In this document: one piece after another, positions 1 through 7,508 of the stretch
How the letters are laid out: the number at the start of each line of letters is the position of its first letter
Numbering within the stretch: the first letter of the stretch is position 1
DNA from: Croceivirga radicis
Lineage (GTDB): Bacteria > Bacteroidota > Bacteroidia > Flavobacteriales > Flavobacteriaceae
DNA: 64,000 nucleotides
Direction: 5' to 3'
Assembly: GCF_002072105.2 (NCBI RefSeq)
Contig: NZ_MTBC01000002.1
Location: forward strand, 372,001-436,000
Translations under genes and position numbers: made by a program
The notes under the pieces: generated by a model
What the model saw: the letters and a program-made list of their open reading frames with translations, nothing else
Database searches by the model: none
Told to the model about the DNA's origin: nothing

Positions 1-515
1 TAGAAACTTTTGAAGATTTAGTGCTTAAGGAAAACGAGAAGGGAGATTTGGTGTTGCAGCCAGAAGCACTAGAGGCTAGAGTATATGAGAAGATTTTTTT
101 GGATTTGCAGGAAGATGAGGTAGAATTGTCTAACGAGAGCTTCAGGGCTATATATACTCAACTAATTGAGCATTTGAATGCAACGGCTGAGTTTGATATA
201 AAAAAGTTTTTACCAACTTTAGGGCAAGAAGAGATGCAGCAAGTAAGCTCCATTTTAATGGATGATGAAAAGTATGTGCTGCACAATTGGGAGCGAAAAG
301 ATATTTATCCAAAAGACAAAGAGGTTGGCGTTGCCCAATTGGTAAGCGAAACTATATTGTCCTTACGCTGTAATTTGATTAAAAACAGAATAAATCAACT
401 TCAAAAGGAGACCGAAAACTCAATGGACGTTAACACCGAAGTGTTAGAGGAAATCATGAATTATATACAGCTTAGTAAATTATTGAATTCTAAGTTGAAC
501 CGAGTATTGGGGTAA
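1..515 (+). CDS. dnaG: DNA primase, C-terminal part (runs off left edge)
   Basis: The frame is open from the first complete codon at base 3 to a TAA at 513-515, so this is the 3' end of a longer gene; the GTG at 21 is internal, not a start. The roughly 170 visible residues are acidic and helical, as expected for the C-terminal helicase-interaction domain of bacterial primase; zinc and TOPRIM domains would lie left of the window. Primase makes RNA primers at the replication fork and this domain contacts the DnaB helicase. The assignment rests on the look of the domain and on flavobacterial gene order (primase, response regulator, nadE, gldB). No catalytic motif is visible, so the call is good but not certain. 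Confidence 0.75.
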   Translation, partial: ETFEDLVLKENEKGDLVLQPEALEARVYEKIFLDLQEDEVELSNESFRAIYTQLIEHLNATAEFDIKKFLPTLGQEEMQQVSSILMDDEKYVLHNWERKDIYPKDKEVGVAQLVSETILSLRCNLIKNRINQLQKETENSMDVNTEVLEEIMNYIQLSKLLNSKLNRVLG

Positions 516-518
516 AGA

Positions 519-548
519 AAAACCCTAGAAAAACTAGGGTTTTTTTTA
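519..548. terminator. Terminator between dnaG and the convergent response regulator
   Basis: An 8-bp perfect stem (521-528 with 534-541), a 5-A loop, and runs of A before and T after it. It can stop transcription from both sides, between the dnaG stop at 515 and the stop of the minus-strand regulator at 574. Confidence 0.85.
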
Positions 549-573
549 TTTATGGATAATATGTGCGTATATC

Positions 574-1203
574 TTAGTACAGTTCTAAAGCTTTTGCCTG
601 CTGTAATAAGTCTACAAGATTATCTACGTTTAACTTACGCATTAAACGAGCTTTGTAGGTGCTTACTGTTTTTTCGTTCAGGTTAAGGCCTTCTGCAACT
701 TCTTTATTTCGCTTACCACTTGCCAATAGTTTTAAAACTTCTATTTCTCTAGTAGATAATTTTCTAAAGAATCTTCTTGGTTTCTGGGTACCTTCATCAA
801 ACGCTAATCGCTGTGCCAGCTCGTTGGTAATAAACATGTTACCCTCTGCCACTTTTTTAACGGCAGATATTATGTAATTAACATCCGCAGTTTTAGATAG
901 ATAGCCAAATGCTCCTGCTCTAATGGTGCTCAAAGCGTAGACATCTTCAGATTGGCCACTATACATTAGCACCTTTGTTTTTGGGAAATCTTGTTTTAGT
1001 TTTCTCAGGGTGGCAATACCGTTAATTTCAGGTATATCCATTTCTAGCATAACTACGTCAGGAGAAACATCCTTAAGTGTTTCAAACAATTCGCTAGTAG
1101 AAGCTACATCTGCAATAACTTCAAATCCAGTCTCGGAGTTTAAAACTTCCTTTATACCTAAACGAACAATTGGGTGGCTGTCCGCTATAAGAACTTTGAT
1201 CAT
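574..1203 (-). CDS. NarL/LuxR-type response regulator with Glu at the phospho-acceptor position
   Basis: 209 residues: receiver domain (about 1-120) and LuxR-type DNA-binding helix-turn-helix (about 147-200, with LSTREIEVLKLLASG and NEKTVSTYKARL). The receiver keeps D8, the Thr/Ser position (YSG near 82) and the conserved Lys in GYLSKT. The usual phospho-acceptor Asp is Glu: residues 52-58 read MLEMDIP where NarL has LLDLNMP, giving E54. The second acidic residue of the pocket is also changed (D8-S9 instead of D-D). I infer a regulator that may act without phosphorylation or be held in an active-like state; D56 as an alternative acceptor is not excluded. No histidine kinase is adjacent. It converges on dnaG and follows nadE on the same strand after a 165-base gap. 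Confidence 0.9.
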   Translation of the reverse strand: MIKVLIADSHPIVRLGIKEVLNSETGFEVIADVASTSELFETLKDVSPDVVMLEMDIPEINGIATLRKLKQDFPKTKVLMYSGQSEDVYALSTIRAGAFGYLSKTADVNYIISAVKKVAEGNMFITNELAQRLAFDEGTQKPRRFFRKLSTREIEVLKLLASGKRNKEVAEGLNLNEKTVSTYKARLMRKLNVDNLVDLLQQAKALELY

Positions 1204-1229
1204 TGTGGTAGTAAATCTTTAAAATTAAG

Positions 1230-1277
1230 GCCTGTTGGTAGTATTTAATAAATAAAAGATTACAAATACTGACAGGC
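1230..1277 (-). promoter_or_regulatory. Hairpin in the leader of the response regulator gene
   Basis: Inverted repeat of 6 bp (1230-1235 with 1272-1277) plus 7 bp (1240-1246 with 1264-1270), separated by a small asymmetric bulge, loop 17 bases. It sits 27 bases upstream of the start codon, has no T-run, and so is not a terminator. It could be an RNA leader structure or a protein-binding palindrome; I see no TAnnTTTG promoter nearby. Confidence 0.4.
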
Positions 1278-1368
1278 AAGTTAACCAATAAACACGACAA
1301 ATTTGGGTTTTTTCATAAAAAACACAGAATTTCTAGGGTTTTATTCGTTTTAAGTCGGTATAAAATGG

Positions 1369-2166
1369 TTAATCTGCTGATTTTAACGCTTTAGGGATTT
1401 CGCAAACCGGTATGGGTACCATTTTATGTTTATTAGCGGTATTAAAACGCTTGTAAATGGCAAAGACCTCTTTTTTACGCCCTTCAAAATCATTTGCGGT
1501 TTTACCAGCATCTGCCATTTCCATAGCCCATTCCAATTCTGGATAAGAGGCTCCAATCTGGTCTTCATCAGTTCTATCGTCTCCCCAAAGTCCGTCTGTT
1601 GGAGCGGCTTCCAAAATATCTTGGTTTACGCCTAAAAAACGTCCTATTTGGTACACTTCTGTTTTTACTAAATCTGCAATGGGGCTTAAGTCTACACCGC
1701 CATCACCATATTTGGTGTAAAACCCCACACCAAAATCTTCAACTTTATTGCCAGTACCGGCTACCAAATACCCGTGTAAGGCCGCAAAATAATATAAGGT
1801 GGTCATTCTAAGTCTTGCTCTGGTATTTGCTAATGACATAAAACGTTCCTCTTCGTTTTCTACCTTTGGGAGCGCAGCAACCAAACTATCAAAAACGGGA
1901 GTAAGGTTTACTGGTTGTCTGCTTACATTAGGGTAGTTCTGCATAAGCCAATCTATATGGCGGTCTGCACGGGTTACTTGGCTTTCTGCTTGGTGAATTG
2001 GCATTTCTATACACATAAGGTCTAACCCTGTTCTTGCGCATAAAGTAGAGGTAACGGCAGAGTCAATTCCACCAGAAACACCTATTACAAATCCTTTTAT
2101 ATTGGCATTGTTGGCGTATGTTTTTAACCAATCAACAATGTGGTTTACTACCTTTTCTGTTTGCAT
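1369..2166 (-). CDS. nadE: NAD(+) synthetase, ammonia-dependent
   Basis: 265 residues, the normal size of the single-domain ammonia-dependent enzyme; there is no N-terminal glutaminase (nitrilase) domain. It amidates nicotinic acid adenine dinucleotide to NAD+ using ATP and NH3. The PP-loop SGGIDS is at 31-36, followed by the GTGNKVEDFGVGFYTKYGDG segment typical of NadE. It is divergent from gldB, with 66 bases between starts. It complements the NAD salvage genes at 24-27 kb, but I see no copy of their inverted-repeat operator upstream of it. Confidence 0.95.
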   Translation of the reverse strand: MQTEKVVNHIVDWLKTYANNANIKGFVIGVSGGIDSAVTSTLCARTGLDLMCIEMPIHQAESQVTRADRHIDWLMQNYPNVSRQPVNLTPVFDSLVAALPKVENEEERFMSLANTRARLRMTTLYYFAALHGYLVAGTGNKVEDFGVGFYTKYGDGGVDLSPIADLVKTEVYQIGRFLGVNQDILEAAPTDGLWGDDRTDEDQIGASYPELEWAMEMADAGKTANDFEGRKKEVFAIYKRFNTANKHKMVPIPVCEIPKALKSAD

Positions 2167-2170
2167 ACTA

Positions 2171-2199
2171 TTGTTTTTACTATCAAAAAATTACCTTTG
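2171..2199 (+). promoter_or_regulatory. Bacteroidota-type promoter for gldB-gldC
   Basis: TTG at 2171-2173, an 18-base spacer, then TACCTTTG at 2192-2199: a full match to the TTG-N17..20-TAnnTTTG promoter used by the Bacteroidota primary sigma factor. Transcription would start near 2206, about 27 bases before the gldB ATG, which supports the ATG at 2233 over upstream in-frame starts. Confidence 0.75.
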
Positions 2200-2232
2200 C
2201 ATCCTGTAAATTTAAACGCTGTAGCTTTAAAA

Positions 2233-3201
2233 ATGAAGTCGTATCCCTATTTCTTGTTATTCTTTTTGGTGATTTTGCTCTTTTCTTGCAAAGAAGAGTC
2301 TAAAATAGAACGGGAAATAGCAAAAGTTCCTGTAAATATCACGGTTAAGCGTTTTGATGATTTGTTTGCAAATTCTACGTTGGAAGCTATTCCTAGTTTA
2401 AAAGCCGAATTTCCTTATTTGTTCCCAAAGGTTGTTCCAGATAGTATTTGGGCACTTAAGCTAAAAGACACCTTGCAGCTGCAGCTAAAAGAAGAAGTAG
2501 ACAAAACTTTTGAAGATTTTGATACAGAGAAGGCCGGTTTGGAATCGCTGTTTAAGCACATAAAATATTACTTTCCACGTTACAAAACTCCAAAAATAGT
2601 CACCCTAATTTCAGAAGTGCAATATGATACCCGAGTGGTGCTTACAGATTCTCTTTTGTTAATTGGATTGGATAATTACTTAGGGGCCGATCACTTTTTC
2701 TACGAAGGTATGTCCAAGTATATCGCTAAGGGGTTGGATAAGCAATTTCTACTTTCAGATGTGGCTAGTGCTTTTGCTAAAAAGGTGAATGCATTGCCTA
2801 GAAATAGAACTTTTTTGTCTCGTATGGTTTATCATGGTAAAGAACTGTATTTAAAAGACCTCTTACTGCCTAATAGTACTAATGCGCAAAAAATAGGCTT
2901 TACTGCGGAAGAGCTAGTATGGGCGCAAAACAATGAGGAGCAAATTTGGCGCTATTTTATAGAGGAACAATTGTTGTATAGCACGGATAGTGCTTTAGAC
3001 AGGCGTTTTTTAGATCCAGCGCCATTCTCAAAATTTGGTCTTGAATTGGATCGTGAGTCTCCAGGACGATTAGGAAGGTTCATAGGCTGGCAAATTGTAA
3101 AAAAATACATGGACAAAAATCCGGAGGTTTCCATAGTTGAATTACTGGATATGCCGGCAGATGATATATTTAAAAATTCAAATTATAAACCAAGAAAATA
3201 A
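2233..3201 (+). CDS. gldB: Gliding motility lipoprotein GldB
   Basis: 322 residues from the ATG at 2233. This start is chosen because it gives a clean lipoprotein signal peptide (MKSYPYFLLFFLVILLFSC, lipobox LFSC at about 16-19). An in-frame ATG at 2140 would overlap nadE and spoil the signal. GldB is required for gliding in Flavobacterium johnsoniae and is anchored in the cell envelope; its biochemical role is not settled. Recognition is from the overall sequence (conserved VKRFDDLF and FLSRMVYHGK segments) and from gldC overlapping its stop codon (TAATG). Confidence 0.92.
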   Translation: MKSYPYFLLFFLVILLFSCKEESKIEREIAKVPVNITVKRFDDLFANSTLEAIPSLKAEFPYLFPKVVPDSIWALKLKDTLQLQLKEEVDKTFEDFDTEKAGLESLFKHIKYYFPRYKTPKIVTLISEVQYDTRVVLTDSLLLIGLDNYLGADHFFYEGMSKYIAKGLDKQFLLSDVASAFAKKVNALPRNRTFLSRMVYHGKELYLKDLLLPNSTNAQKIGFTAEELVWAQNNEEQIWRYFIEEQLLYSTDSALDRRFLDPAPFSKFGLELDRESPGRLGRFIGWQIVKKYMDKNPEVSIVELLDMPADDIFKNSNYKPRK

Positions 3202-3536
3202 TGGCTGTAGTACATACTTCTGAGATAAAGTTGAAGGTGGGATTAGATGAAAATAGAGTTCCAGAAGAATTAAGCTGGTCTGCCCAAGACGGTGGGGTAG
3301 ATAACGAAGAAGCAAAAGCAATGATGCTTTCTGTTTGGGATAGTGCTAAGCAAGAATCCTTAAAAATTGATTTGTGGACAAAGGATATGCCAGTAGATGA
3401 GATGAAAGTATTTTTTCATCAAACCTTGGTAACCATGGCAGATACGTTTATGCGTGCCACTCAGGATGAAAAGATGACAGCTACCATGAAAGACTTTTGT
3501 GAATATTTTGCAGATAAGCTAGACCTTAAAAAATAG
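3201..3536 (+). CDS. gldC: Gliding motility protein GldC
   Basis: 111 residues, no signal peptide, acidic; the start overlaps the gldB stop by one base (TAATG), so the two are translationally coupled in one operon. The sequence (HTSEIKLKVGLDENRVPEEL near the N-terminus, SWSAQDGGVDNEEAKAMMLS after it) matches the small GldC family. GldC assists gliding in F. johnsoniae; by composition it is cytoplasmic. It converges with the membrane protein at 3545, with only eight bases between stops. Confidence 0.92.
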   Translation: MAVVHTSEIKLKVGLDENRVPEELSWSAQDGGVDNEEAKAMMLSVWDSAKQESLKIDLWTKDMPVDEMKVFFHQTLVTMADTFMRATQDEKMTATMKDFCEYFADKLDLKK

Positions 3537-3544
3537 CAAAGTGG

Positions 3545-4042
3545 CTACAAGTCTTGATCAAAGGCCTCAAATTTAGCTTTGTCTTGGCCTCTTAATGCAA
3601 GGTCTTCTATAACTTTATCTTTAGTAGGTCTTAGCCAGAACAAATAAATCAATAATGTGCCAGCTACCGTAATGTAAAGTGGGGTTCCGGTGGTGCTAAA
3701 CCATATAATATTTATTAAGGTTGCGCCTTCAATTATAGCATATCTCACAATATTGGCGCTTAAAAAACCATTTAACTTGCTAAGCAAAGAGGGTTGTGTT
3801 TTGGCTTTGTCTATTAAATTTCTGTACAAAACCGAGCTGGCGAAAAAAGCAATAGCACCAATTACCGGTAGAATATAAATCATTGGGTCTTTTAAATTCA
3901 ATTCATCCGTAAAATTCATTTCGGTATTGGAGTAGAAATAAGCAGAAATGGCCAGGCACCCCATGGCTAGCGCTAAATGAATGATTTTTGCAGTTTTTAG
4001 AAAGTTTTTTGGAGTTCTTTGTGGTCTGTTTTGCTGAGTCAT
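3545..4042 (-). CDS. Conserved small membrane protein of unknown function
   Basis: 165 residues. About four hydrophobic helices: roughly 20-36, 53-70, 98-116 and 120-138, with a polar N-terminus rich in Gln/Arg/Pro and a charged C-terminal tail. I do not recognise a named family or any catalytic motif; such proteins are commonly found between gldC and engB in this family. It is followed on the same strand by nothing but gldC's convergent stop, and the gap to engB (93 bases) shows no clear promoter. Confidence 0.7.
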   Translation of the reverse strand: MTQQNRPQRTPKNFLKTAKIIHLALAMGCLAISAYFYSNTEMNFTDELNLKDPMIYILPVIGAIAFFASSVLYRNLIDKAKTQPSLLSKLNGFLSANIVRYAIIEGATLINIIWFSTTGTPLYITVAGTLLIYLFWLRPTKDKVIEDLALRGQDKAKFEAFDQDL

Positions 4043-4135
4043 TTATGGTCTTTTACGTATTAAAAGATACGGATTAATTGAGAAATGTAAATTGGAAACC
4101 GTTAGAAAACTAGAGTGCCCTTTTTGCTGTAAAAT

Positions 4136-4756
4136 TTAATCTATTAAATCGTTGGGGTTAAGGCTTTGGTTAATTTCTTCTATGTAGTTAAGTAACGCTT
4201 CTTTCCCCAAATGTTTGCTAGAAGAAGTAATAAAATAAGGCGGTGTTTCTTCCCAAACGGAAGCTAATAACTTCGTTAAATAAGCTTTTACATTTTTTTC
4301 TATAGCACCAGACTTAAGTTTATCTGCCTTGGTGAAAATAATGGCAAAGGGAATACCGTTACTGCCCAACCATTCCATAAACTCCATGTCTATTGGTTGT
4401 GGTTCATGGCGTATGTCTACTAACACGAAAGCGCAGACTAGTTGTTTGCGTTTTAAGAAGTACTCGGTAATGTATTTTTGAAATGTCTTCTTGTCTTTTT
4501 TGGAAACACGGGCATAACCATATCCGGGTAAATCTACCAAGAACCAATTTTTATTTATTTTAAAATGATTAATGAGCTGGGTCTTCCCTGGTCTGCCAGA
4601 AGTTTTTGCTAAACTCTTGCGGTCTACCAGCATATTTATCAGTGAGGATTTACCTACGTTAGAACGTCCTATAAAAGCATATTCCGGTAGTGGTTCTTTG
4701 GGACATTTGGCAACGTCCGAGTTGCTCATCACAAACTCTGCAGCGGTAATTTTCAT
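4136..4756 (-). CDS. engB: Ribosome biogenesis GTPase EngB (YsxC/YihA)
   Basis: 206 residues, the usual size. GTPase motifs in order: G1 GRSNVGKS at 30-37, a G2 threonine in the GRPGKTQ segment, G3 DLPGYGYA, G4 TKAD, and G5 TSSSK near the C-terminus. EngB is an essential GTPase for assembly of the large ribosomal subunit in bacteria where it was tested. The start is set by the typical N-terminus (MKITAAEFVMS) and by a promoter element 20 bases upstream. Confidence 0.95.
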   Translation of the reverse strand: MKITAAEFVMSNSDVAKCPKEPLPEYAFIGRSNVGKSSLINMLVDRKSLAKTSGRPGKTQLINHFKINKNWFLVDLPGYGYARVSKKDKKTFQKYITEYFLKRKQLVCAFVLVDIRHEPQPIDMEFMEWLGSNGIPFAIIFTKADKLKSGAIEKNVKAYLTKLLASVWEETPPYFITSSSKHLGKEALLNYIEEINQSLNPNDLID

Positions 4757-4775
4757 TTAGGTTCCTTTTGGAACT

Positions 4776-4783
4776 CAAAGATA
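4776..4783 (-). promoter_or_regulatory. -7 promoter element for engB
   Basis: Reads TATCTTTG on the minus strand, an exact TAnnTTTG match, about 20 bases upstream of the engB start. I see no TTG at the usual distance, so the upstream element is weak or absent. Confidence 0.55.
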
Positions 4784-4806
4784 AGGCAAGTCAGAAGAAC
4801 GCTTGT

Positions 4807-5571
4807 TTAAAACGCTCTTTTCTCTAACCATTTGTCTAAAATTAGGTTAAAATCTTCAGGGTGTTCCATCATTGGGGCATGGCCACATTTGTCTATCCAA
4901 AATAAATCAGAATCAGGCAGTAATTGATGAAATTCTTCGGCCACATTTGGTGGTGTAACATTGTCTTGTTTTCCCCAAATTATACATGTTGGTGTATTCA
5001 TGTTGGGTAAATCTTTTGCCATATTGTGGCGTATGGCACTCTTGGCAATAGCTAATGTTTTAACCAATTTCATTCTATCGTTTACGGTTGCAAAAACCTC
5101 GTCTACAATTTCTTTGGTGGCCACTTCTGGGTCATAAAAAACATCTTGTGCTTTTTTCTTGATAAACTCGTAGTCTCCTCGTTTTGGGTACCCATCGCCC
5201 ATGGCGCTTTCATATAACCCAGAACTTCCGGTAATTACCAAAGCCTTTACCATTTCGGGGTATAATTTGGTGTGCAATAAACCAATATGTCCGCCTAAAG
5301 AGTTGCCTAGTAGAATAACGTCCTTTAAACCTTTATGCTCAATAAAATCCTTAAGAAATTTCGCAAAATTCTTAACTGTTGTTTTTATTACCGGCATATC
5401 ATAAATGGGTAGCTCAGGAACCAGAACTTTATAGCCTTTTGTTGGAAAATACTCGGTTACGCCGTGGAAATTACTAAGGCCGCCCATTAATCCATGTAAG
5501 ATAATAATCGGAGTGCCTTCTCCTAGCTCTATGTAACGGTACTTGCCGTCCTGTACAATTTTCTCCTCCAT
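4807..5571 (-). CDS. Alpha/beta-hydrolase fold protein
   Basis: 254 residues. HGLMGG oxyanion-hole segment at 26-31, nucleophile elbow GNSLGGH with Ser91, and the catalytic His in CGHAPMMEHP near 235, completing a Ser-Asp-His hydrolase. The substrate cannot be told from sequence. There is no signal peptide, so it is probably cytoplasmic. It is divergent from the dcw cluster, sharing the 259-base control region with mraZ, a neighbourhood common in Flavobacteriaceae. Confidence 0.9.
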   Translation of the reverse strand: MEEKIVQDGKYRYIELGEGTPIIILHGLMGGLSNFHGVTEYFPTKGYKVLVPELPIYDMPVIKTTVKNFAKFLKDFIEHKGLKDVILLGNSLGGHIGLLHTKLYPEMVKALVITGSSGLYESAMGDGYPKRGDYEFIKKKAQDVFYDPEVATKEIVDEVFATVNDRMKLVKTLAIAKSAIRHNMAKDLPNMNTPTCIIWGKQDNVTPPNVAEEFHQLLPDSDLFWIDKCGHAPMMEHPEDFNLILDKWLEKRAF

Positions 5572-5593
5572 TTAAGTTGGTTACGAATGTGGG

Positions 5594-5621
5594 CAAATAT
5601 AGGGATTTCAAAAGAATGCAA
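5594..5621 (-). promoter_or_regulatory. Promoter for the alpha/beta hydrolase
   Basis: On the minus strand TTG (5621-5619), 17-base spacer, TATATTTG (5601-5594): full match to the Bacteroidota promoter, 23 bases upstream of the start codon. Confidence 0.7.
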
Positions 5622-5685
5622 TAACACACTTTTTTTTGGTTTTCGTAAAAATGTTAAGTGCTTTTTTTAAAGGTTGTTTTTAAAC

Positions 5686-5786
5686 CTTGTGGTAAAAAGT
5701 GTCTCAAGTTTTGGGTAAAAGTGTCAAAAAGTGGTAAGAATGTTCTCATTTTATTAACAATGTGGGGTTTTGTGGTAAAATGTGGT
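5686..5786 (+). promoter_or_regulatory. Array of MraZ-type operator boxes upstream of the dcw cluster
   Basis: Repeated GTGG/GTGT units, most preceded by A- or T-runs. Units start at 5689, 5699, 5721, 5731, 5762, 5772 and 5782, many exactly 10 bases apart; a weaker TTGGGT unit at 5711 keeps near-phase. Several read AAAAAGTGTC or AAAAAGTGGT. MraZ is known to bind direct repeats spaced by one helical turn (TGGGN with 5-base spacers in E. coli, AAAGTG[T/G]N3 in Mycoplasma), so this is most simply the autoregulatory operator of mraZ, lying just before its promoter. Confidence 0.75.
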
Positions 5787-5797
5787 AATAAATTTTA

Positions 5798-5805
5798 TAT
5801 TTTTG
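5798..5805 (+). promoter_or_regulatory. -7 promoter element of mraZ / dcw cluster
   Basis: TATTTTTG, a match to TAnnTTTG, 25 bases before the proposed TTG start of mraZ. The nearest upstream TTG (5770-5772) is 25 bases away, longer than usual, and lies inside the operator array. An array directly over the promoter fits repression by MraZ. Confidence 0.5.
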
Positions 5806-5830
5806 AGTTGTAATAAGAAACACGCCGATT

Positions 5831-6304
5831 TTGGACATTTTTTTCTTTGGGGTATTTAACTGTAAGGCCGATGCCAAGGGTAGGGTAATGCTACCTGTGG
5901 CGTTGCGCAACCAAATGGCCCCTGTTTTAAAAGATGGGTTTTTTATTAAAAAGGCGTATTACAGTGATTGTTTGGAGTTGTATCCTGCTTATGAATGGAA
6001 CAGGGTAATGTCAGAATTAAACCAAAAAAGCAGGTTTGATGAAGAAAACCTTGATTTTATAAGAATGTATACCGCTGGTTTACGTCAAATAGAGGTAGAT
6101 GCAAATGGCAGGTTGTTAATTCCCAAAGATGTTATTGGTATGGTGGGTATTGCCAAAGAAATTGTAATAGCACCAATTGGTAAGCATTTAGAAATTTGGG
6201 ATAAAGACACCTACGAGAAGGCTATTACGGCGACCAAAGAGGAAAAGAAAGCTTTGGCAAAAAGGGTTATGAGTTCTAATAAAAACGTAGACAATGTATC
6301 ATGA
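5831..6304 (+). CDS. mraZ: Transcriptional regulator MraZ
   Basis: 157 residues, first gene of the dcw cluster. Two SpoVT/AbrB-like MraZ repeats: CKADAKGRVMLPVALR (about 11-26) and EVDANGRLLIPKDV (about 87-100). MraZ forms ring-shaped oligomers that bind box repeats upstream of its own operon. There is no ATG or GTG in the open frame upstream of the first domain (a stop lies at 5804-5806), so TTG at 5831 is the only conventional start; it fits the promoter element at 5798-5805. The stop overlaps rsmH by 11 bases. Confidence 0.9.
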   Translation: MDIFFFGVFNCKADAKGRVMLPVALRNQMAPVLKDGFFIKKAYYSDCLELYPAYEWNRVMSELNQKSRFDEENLDFIRMYTAGLRQIEVDANGRLLIPKDVIGMVGIAKEIVIAPIGKHLEIWDKDTYEKAITATKEEKKALAKRVMSSNKNVDNVS

Positions 6305-7187
6305 TCCCGTCTTGCTTAAAGAAACTGTAGATGGTTTGGCCATTAAAGAAAATGGCACCTATGTAGATGTAACTTTTGGTGGTGGTGGCCATTCAAAGGA
6401 GATACTATCAAGACTTGGACCTACTGGAAGGTTATACGCTTTTGATCAAGATGAAGATGCGTTGGCCAATACTTTGGATGATGAAAGATTTGTTTTGATT
6501 AATGAAAATTTCAAGTTCTTAAAACAGTATCTGCGTTTTCATGGTGTGAAGCAAGTTGATGGCGTTTTGGCAGATTTTGGTGTGTCATCGCATCAGTTTG
6601 ATGAGGCCGATAGGGGGTTTTCTATTCGCTTTGATGGAGATTTAGATATGCGAATGGATCGTAGAAGGTCTATTTCTGCTTTTGAGGTGGTAAACGGGTA
6701 CGATGTAAAAGAGCTTACGCGGGTTTTAAAGGAGTATGGAGAATTAAGAAATGCCTACGGTATTTCTACGGCTATTGTAAATGCTAGGTCTGAGGGTGAA
6801 CTTAAAACAACAGAGCAGCTCAAAGGGGTTTTGGGTAGGTTTTTACCCAAGGCGAAAGAGAACAGAATTTTAGCGCAAATCTATCAGGCAGTTCGTATAG
6901 AGGTAAATGAGGAAATAGCTGTTTTAAAAGCGTTTTTGACTCAAATTCCAGAAGTTTTAAAGCCTGGTGGTAGGTTAAGTTTAATAAGCTACCATTCTCT
7001 GGAAGATCGTTTGGTAAAACGATTTATTAGAGATGGAAAATTTGAAGGTGAGGCAGAGAAGGATTTTTATGGGAATGTAGATGTGCCCCTTAAAAAGGTT
7101 GGCGGTTTAGTTGTGCCAACGGCAGAAGAGATAGCGAGAAATAATAGGGCGCGTAGCGCCAAATTAAGAATAGCAGAGCGTTTGTAA
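6294..7187 (+). CDS. rsmH: 16S rRNA (cytosine(1402)-N(4))-methyltransferase
   Basis: 297 residues. Begins MYHDPVLLKETVDGL, followed by the SAM-binding glycine loop DVTFGGGGHS (about 25-34), LADFGVSSHQFD and the late SYHSLEDRLVKRF motif, all typical of RsmH (MraW). It methylates N4 of C1402 in the ribosomal decoding centre. It overlaps mraZ by 11 bases and is followed directly by ftsL, so it is part of the same transcript. Confidence 0.96.
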   Translation: MYHDPVLLKETVDGLAIKENGTYVDVTFGGGGHSKEILSRLGPTGRLYAFDQDEDALANTLDDERFVLINENFKFLKQYLRFHGVKQVDGVLADFGVSSHQFDEADRGFSIRFDGDLDMRMDRRRSISAFEVVNGYDVKELTRVLKEYGELRNAYGISTAIVNARSEGELKTTEQLKGVLGRFLPKAKENRILAQIYQAVRIEVNEEIAVLKAFLTQIPEVLKPGGRLSLISYHSLEDRLVKRFIRDGKFEGEAEKDFYGNVDVPLKKVGGLVVPTAEEIARNNRARSAKLRIAERL

Positions 7188-7190
7188 TTG

Positions 7191-7508
7191 ATGAAAAAGG
7201 GATTGTTAGACATATTAAAAGGTAAGTTTTTGGTGAGTGGAGATGCTCCTAAGAACTGGCTTTTCTTGTTGTTTGCTTCTTTTTTGGCGGCAATTATGAT
7301 TTCGAGTGGGCATCAGGCAGATAGGAAGGTGCACGAAATTTCTAGGTTAAATGAAGAGGTTCGTTCATTACGATCAGAATTTGTGGCTAACCGAAGAATG
7401 TTGCAAGAGCTAAAAATGGAATCCTTTTTAAAGGAAGAAGTGGCGAGTAGGGGTTTAAAACAGTCCTTAAATCCACCTCAAAAAATAATAGTAAAATCCA
7501 ATAAATAA
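7191..7508 (+). CDS. ftsL: FtsL-like cell division protein
   Basis: 105 residues from the ATG at 7191; a TTG three bases upstream would add one residue. Short cytoplasmic N-terminus, one membrane helix (about 24-41), then a coiled-coil-like stretch (SRLNEEVRSLRSEFVANRRM), the bitopic FtsL layout. Bacterial FtsL acts in the periplasm with FtsQ and FtsB to activate FtsW-FtsI. Identity comes from topology, length and position between rsmH and ftsI. The stop overlaps the ftsI start (TAATG). Confidence 0.88.
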   Translation: MKKGLLDILKGKFLVSGDAPKNWLFLLFASFLAAIMISSGHQADRKVHEISRLNEEVRSLRSEFVANRRMLQELKMESFLKEEVASRGLKQSLNPPQKIIVKSNK

